Source: Clostridia bacterium (GTDB lineage: Bacteria; Bacillota; Clostridia; Christensenellales; Aristaeellaceae). From it: a DNA stretch of 9,543 nt. Below, piece by piece: positions 7,797-9,543 of the stretch; positions within the stretch are counted from its first letter, which is position 1; each line of letters starts with the position of its first letter. The stretch is from contig JAFSZW010000209.1 of assembly GCA_017458865.1 (NCBI GenBank), positions 1 through 9,543 of the forward strand. The letters are read 5' to 3'. A program made the position numbers and the translations under genes. The notes under the pieces were generated by a model. That model saw only the letters and a program-made list of their open reading frames with translations. It was not told the origin of the DNA and ran no database searches.

Positions 7797-8076
7797 TTGT
7801 TTTTTGATGGTAAGACGTTTTGAAACTGAAAAATGAAATGTGACTTTCCCAGACAGATCATATCAGACCAGATGAGGGAACCACTCCTTTATGTTAAACA
7901 GCGGATTTTGGATAAGATGATGGGGGAATATGGAGAGATATAGACCACTCTTCGAACACGCAACATACGTATGAAGCATTCTCGACCTGCTTGTTGAAAC
8001 AGGCAAAGCAGTTGTCAGATGAGCGATGCAGGAGCAGATGCAAAGTCGATTCAAATCAGTTTTTTTCGCCCGATTC
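7797..8076 (+). other. Spacer with only short broken reading frames
   Basis: No gene can be supported here. A 36-codon plus-strand frame (7833-7943) has no ribosome binding site. A 63-codon minus-strand frame (7863-8054) relies on a TTG start with no binding site. The stretch may be a decayed gene, since short peptide-like runs change frame across stops, but I recognise no family in any frame. Confidence 0.45.
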
Positions 8077-8105
8077 TGTTAATGCAGGCTCGAATGTGAT
8101 ATAAT
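8077..8105 (+). promoter_or_regulatory. Extended -10 promoter candidate
   Basis: A perfect TATAAT (8100-8105) is preceded by TG at 8097-8098, giving the extended -10 form TGATATAAT. The -35 region is poor (CTGTTA or TGTTAA at 17-18 bp spacing), as is common for extended -10 promoters. Transcription would start near 8112 and read right, towards the gene at 8423, through a leader of about 300 nt. Confidence 0.55.
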
Positions 8106-8139
8106 CTGTCTCATTAATTCGGAGAAGGCCGTTTATCTG

Positions 8140-8238
8140 GTGGACATATGGTCGGCATTGGCGGACAGGATGTATACAGATCTTATGCAATCTGGCAGCG
8201 GAGCTGTGTTTCTGGTACATTTCCCCCGGAACTTTTGA
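8140..8238 (+). CDS. Possible 32-codon leader reading frame, start GTG
   Basis: About 28 nt after the predicted transcription start, a GTG at 8140 opens a 32-residue frame starting VDIWSALADRMYTDLM and ending HFPRNF. GGAGAAGG (8121-8128) is a good ribosome binding sequence, but its 11-nt spacing is longer than usual. No family is recognised. It could be a leader peptide, a small independent gene, or a chance frame in the long leader of the 8423 gene. Only position and the purine-rich site support it, so confidence is low. Confidence 0.2.
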   Translation: MDIWSALADRMYTDLMQSGSGAVFLVHFPRNF

Positions 8239-8409
8239 TATCCGGTGTAAATTTACCTGAGCGAATCTGCTGACTCAAATGCCCATGTCCGCAGCGCAGT
8301 CCGATGCCGCAGCGATTGACCTGCTACGGACATCCGAAGCCCGTCATATGGGAATCTGCTTATGAGAACACCAGACGTCTCCGGGATAAATAATCAGAAA
8401 ACCAATGAA
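8239..8409 (+). other. Remainder of the long leader; no supported gene
   Basis: Only short frames are present, such as 8304-8393 (29 codons, containing CYGHPKPVIWESAYENTRRL), which lacks a ribosome binding site and could be a remnant of a protein end. CCGCAGCG occurs twice (near 8290 and 8308) and AGACGTCT (8373-8380) is a perfect 8-bp palindrome upstream of the next gene. No good promoter lies directly before the gene at 8423. Confidence 0.35.
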
Positions 8410-8422
8410 AGGGAGAATAATG

Positions 8423-8932
8423 ATGAAGTATACGACACTGCCAGTTAACTTTGGAGATACAGTATACTGGATTTCAGATGATAACAGTCATAACATGAGA
8501 GGCGTTGTGACCGGAACCGTTCAAAGCATTGGTATCAACGACGACGGATCGTTATTCTTGACGGATGACCCTGATTATACGATGGGGGATGAGAGCTGGT
8601 CTTTTCTGACCAGAGAAGATGCGGAAAGGTATATGAAAGATCCAGACAATTTCCCATCTGATTATGCTCGTGTTGATGTGGATGCCCTTGATCTGCCGTA
8701 CAGGCCCGGTACATATTATTATGTAGAGCCCCCTCAGATGGGAGATATGAAGTGGTATATTTTTAAAGAACACTACACGTATGTGCAGCTGGTGCGGGAT
8801 GGCGGAGTATGTGTGGGGAATGCGGAGAGCATGTGTATCATGGGTAAAGATCCGTGTTTTCTGACATTAGAGGAAGCAGAAGCGTTTATCGACAAAAAAG
8901 GCGGATCGTATTATACCTATGTTGAAGAGTGA
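8423..8932 (+). CDS. Acidic protein with two copies of a GDTVYW...FLTxEEAE module
   Basis: A 169-residue soluble, acidic, aromatic-rich protein with no signal peptide or membrane segment. Its two halves are copies: LP at 6-7 and 91-92, G at 11 and 96, Y at 15 and 100, DG at 41-42 and 126-127, and FLTREDAE at 61-68 against FLTLEEAE at 146-153 all match at an offset of exactly 85 residues without gaps. One module (LPxxxGDTVYW, a short beta-rich stretch, then FLTREEAE with a closing helix) resembles small accessory proteins of clostridial phages and integrative elements, whose biochemical role is unknown to me. AGGGAG (8410-8415) is 7 nt before ATG 8423. ATG 8420 is an alternative only 4 nt away, and ATG 8405 lies upstream of the binding site. 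Transcription probably comes from the promoter near 8100. Confidence 0.8.
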   Translation: MKYTTLPVNFGDTVYWISDDNSHNMRGVVTGTVQSIGINDDGSLFLTDDPDYTMGDESWSFLTREDAERYMKDPDNFPSDYARVDVDALDLPYRPGTYYYVEPPQMGDMKWYIFKEHYTYVQLVRDGGVCVGNAESMCIMGKDPCFLTLEEAEAFIDKKGGSYYTYVEE

Positions 8933-9111
8933 GCCCGGCATTTTGCAATGAATATGATACTGACTTGGATAATGGCATTTTTTCATTCATGCCCCGTGAG
9001 AGGTTGAACAGGTTGAACAGATGCCCTCCGGCACCGGACGAATTACGGAAGAGGTTCGGTCAGTCCTTGGGTATACTTGGTTTTCAGCTCTGGCAGACGC
9101 ATGACTGGTAG
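8929..9111 (+). CDS. Possible small 60-codon gene overlapping the preceding stop
   Basis: GTG at 8929 overlaps the TGA stop of the preceding gene (GTGA), an arrangement that permits translational coupling. The frame runs 60 codons to TAG, and its product ends GILGFQLWQTHDW. There is no strong ribosome binding site (only GAAGAG about 2 nt upstream) and no recognisable family. A 9-bp direct repeat (AGGTTGAAC twice, 9000-9017) sits inside. An intrinsic terminator follows at 9161, so the frame would lie in the same transcript as the 8423 gene. It may equally be 3' untranslated sequence. Confidence 0.25.
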   Translation: MSPAFCNEYDTDLDNGIFSFMPRERLNRLNRCPPAPDELRKRFGQSLGILGFQLWQTHDW

Positions 9112-9160
9112 TAGTGATATGCGATGCATCCGTTTGGCATTTTTTTACTGAGAGGTATGA

Positions 9161-9198
9161 GAAAACGCAGGATCGTGTTTCCTGCGTTTTCATATGTT
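9161..9198. terminator. Symmetrical intrinsic terminator
   Basis: GAAAACGCAGG (9161-9171) pairs perfectly with CCTGCGTTTTC (9181-9191) around a 9-nt loop. T-rich sequence follows on the plus strand (TTTT within the stem end, then CATATGTTTTT), and A residues at the left arm give a T tail on the minus strand, so it could work in both directions. It ends the transcript of the 8423 gene. Confidence 0.8.
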
Positions 9199-9305
9199 TT
9201 TGCTGAACTGCGATTTTGAGCGATGAATCGGGGCATTCCTGTCAGGTCGGTGAATGTATTTACATTGATAATAAAGTGTATGATTATTGGAAGGGAACAT
9301 CATAA

Positions 9306-9485
9306 ATGTGGAAAGTCTACCGGGATAAACCTGCAATCCCAATTCCGGACGGATTAAAGCCGTGTGCCCGTGATGGCCGCGTCTTGGTTTCTGTTGAGAC
9401 CGATGCCGGGAAAGAGTCAGTCGTCATAGGGTATGCTGCGGGTCCAAATGTGATGTATGTCAATGACTCGTTTCAAGACATATGA
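9306..9485 (+). CDS. Short frame resembling the N-terminus of an IS1634/IS4-like transposase, probably truncated
   Basis: A 59-residue frame with ATG at 9306 and a ribosome binding site GGAAGGG (9289-9295) about 10 nt upstream. The sequence MWKVYRDKPAIPIPDGLKP, then RVLVSVET, VVIGYA and MYVNDSF follows the order seen at the N-terminus of a clostridial transposase group (PIPdG, a beta strand, IGka, then M-Y-x-N-x-x-F). This assignment is from memory of the family, not a search. The full proteins are several hundred residues long, so this copy would be cut off. At the stop, another frame continues from about 9462 as FKTYEAGAKG and then ends at TAG, so a single-base shift may have altered the end. 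It could instead be an intact small accessory protein. Confidence 0.4.
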   Translation: MWKVYRDKPAIPIPDGLKPCARDGRVLVSVETDAGKESVVIGYAAGPNVMYVNDSFQDI

Positions 9486-9543
9486 GGCGGGTGCAAAAGG
9501 GTAGACACTCTTCGTATGGTTTCCCATACAGGCTACCTCACAT

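Noticed and set aside
7833..7943. 36-codon plus-strand frame (MKCDFPRQIISDQ...)
   Set aside because: No binding site ahead of it and no family match; possibly a remnant, but it cannot be supported.
7863..8054. 63-codon minus-strand frame with many Ser, Cys and His residues
   Set aside because: It needs a TTG start with no ribosome binding site and resembles no known family.
9259..9287. Promoter TTTACA/GATTAT with 17-bp spacing before the 9306 gene
   Set aside because: Transcription would start at about 9294, inside or after the ribosome binding site GGAAGGG (9289-9295), so it could not serve the gene unless it is translated without a leader.

Overview
The window looks like chromosomal DNA of a fairly GC-rich member of the Bacillota, probably a gut-type clostridium (Lachnospiraceae or Oscillospiraceae). 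The grounds are strong AAGGAGG/AGGGAG-type ribosome binding sites, compact intrinsic terminators with T tails, an RbsA/RbsC-type sugar ABC transporter, and a clostridial-phage-style tape measure protein. This placement is inference; no taxonomic marker gene is present.

Region 1 (1-1217) is the end of a carbohydrate ABC transporter operon: the last 50 codons of the two-domain ATPase, then a complete 323-residue permease 13 nt downstream, closed by an intrinsic terminator. Region 2 (1218-1402) is a short leader with a GC-rich hairpin and a second strong terminator only about 40 nt before the next gene. Region 3 (1403-7222) is one very large gene for a 1939-residue phage tail tape measure protein. 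It has a conserved TP901-type core, a hydrophobic segment, thirteen degenerate Trp/Phe-led repeats of about 36 residues, a long helical region, and an intact C-terminus. No other phage structural gene accompanies it here.

Region 4 (7223-8422) is visibly more AT-rich and holds no gene I can defend. Its standout feature is a cluster of six TGTCCG boxes spaced 22, 22, 22, 22 and 23 bp apart, with ATGCGG boxes beside alternate copies. It also has a good extended -10 promoter about 300 nt before the next gene. Region 5 (8423-9191) carries an acidic 169-residue protein built from two copies of the same module offset by exactly 85 residues, a possible overlapping 60-codon reading frame, and a symmetrical terminator. 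Region 6 (9306-9543) has a 59-codon reading frame that resembles the N-terminus of an IS1634/IS4-like transposase and stops early.

Overall, the left side is ordinary core metabolism (sugar uptake). Everything right of about 1400 looks like accessory or mobile-element DNA: an isolated phage tail gene, a phased repeat cluster that may be a mobile-element end or protein-binding array, small accessory genes and a transposase remnant. The genes do not form an obvious common pathway. The most interesting points are the isolated but apparently intact tape measure gene, its repeat architecture, the terminator in its leader, and the phased repeat cluster.
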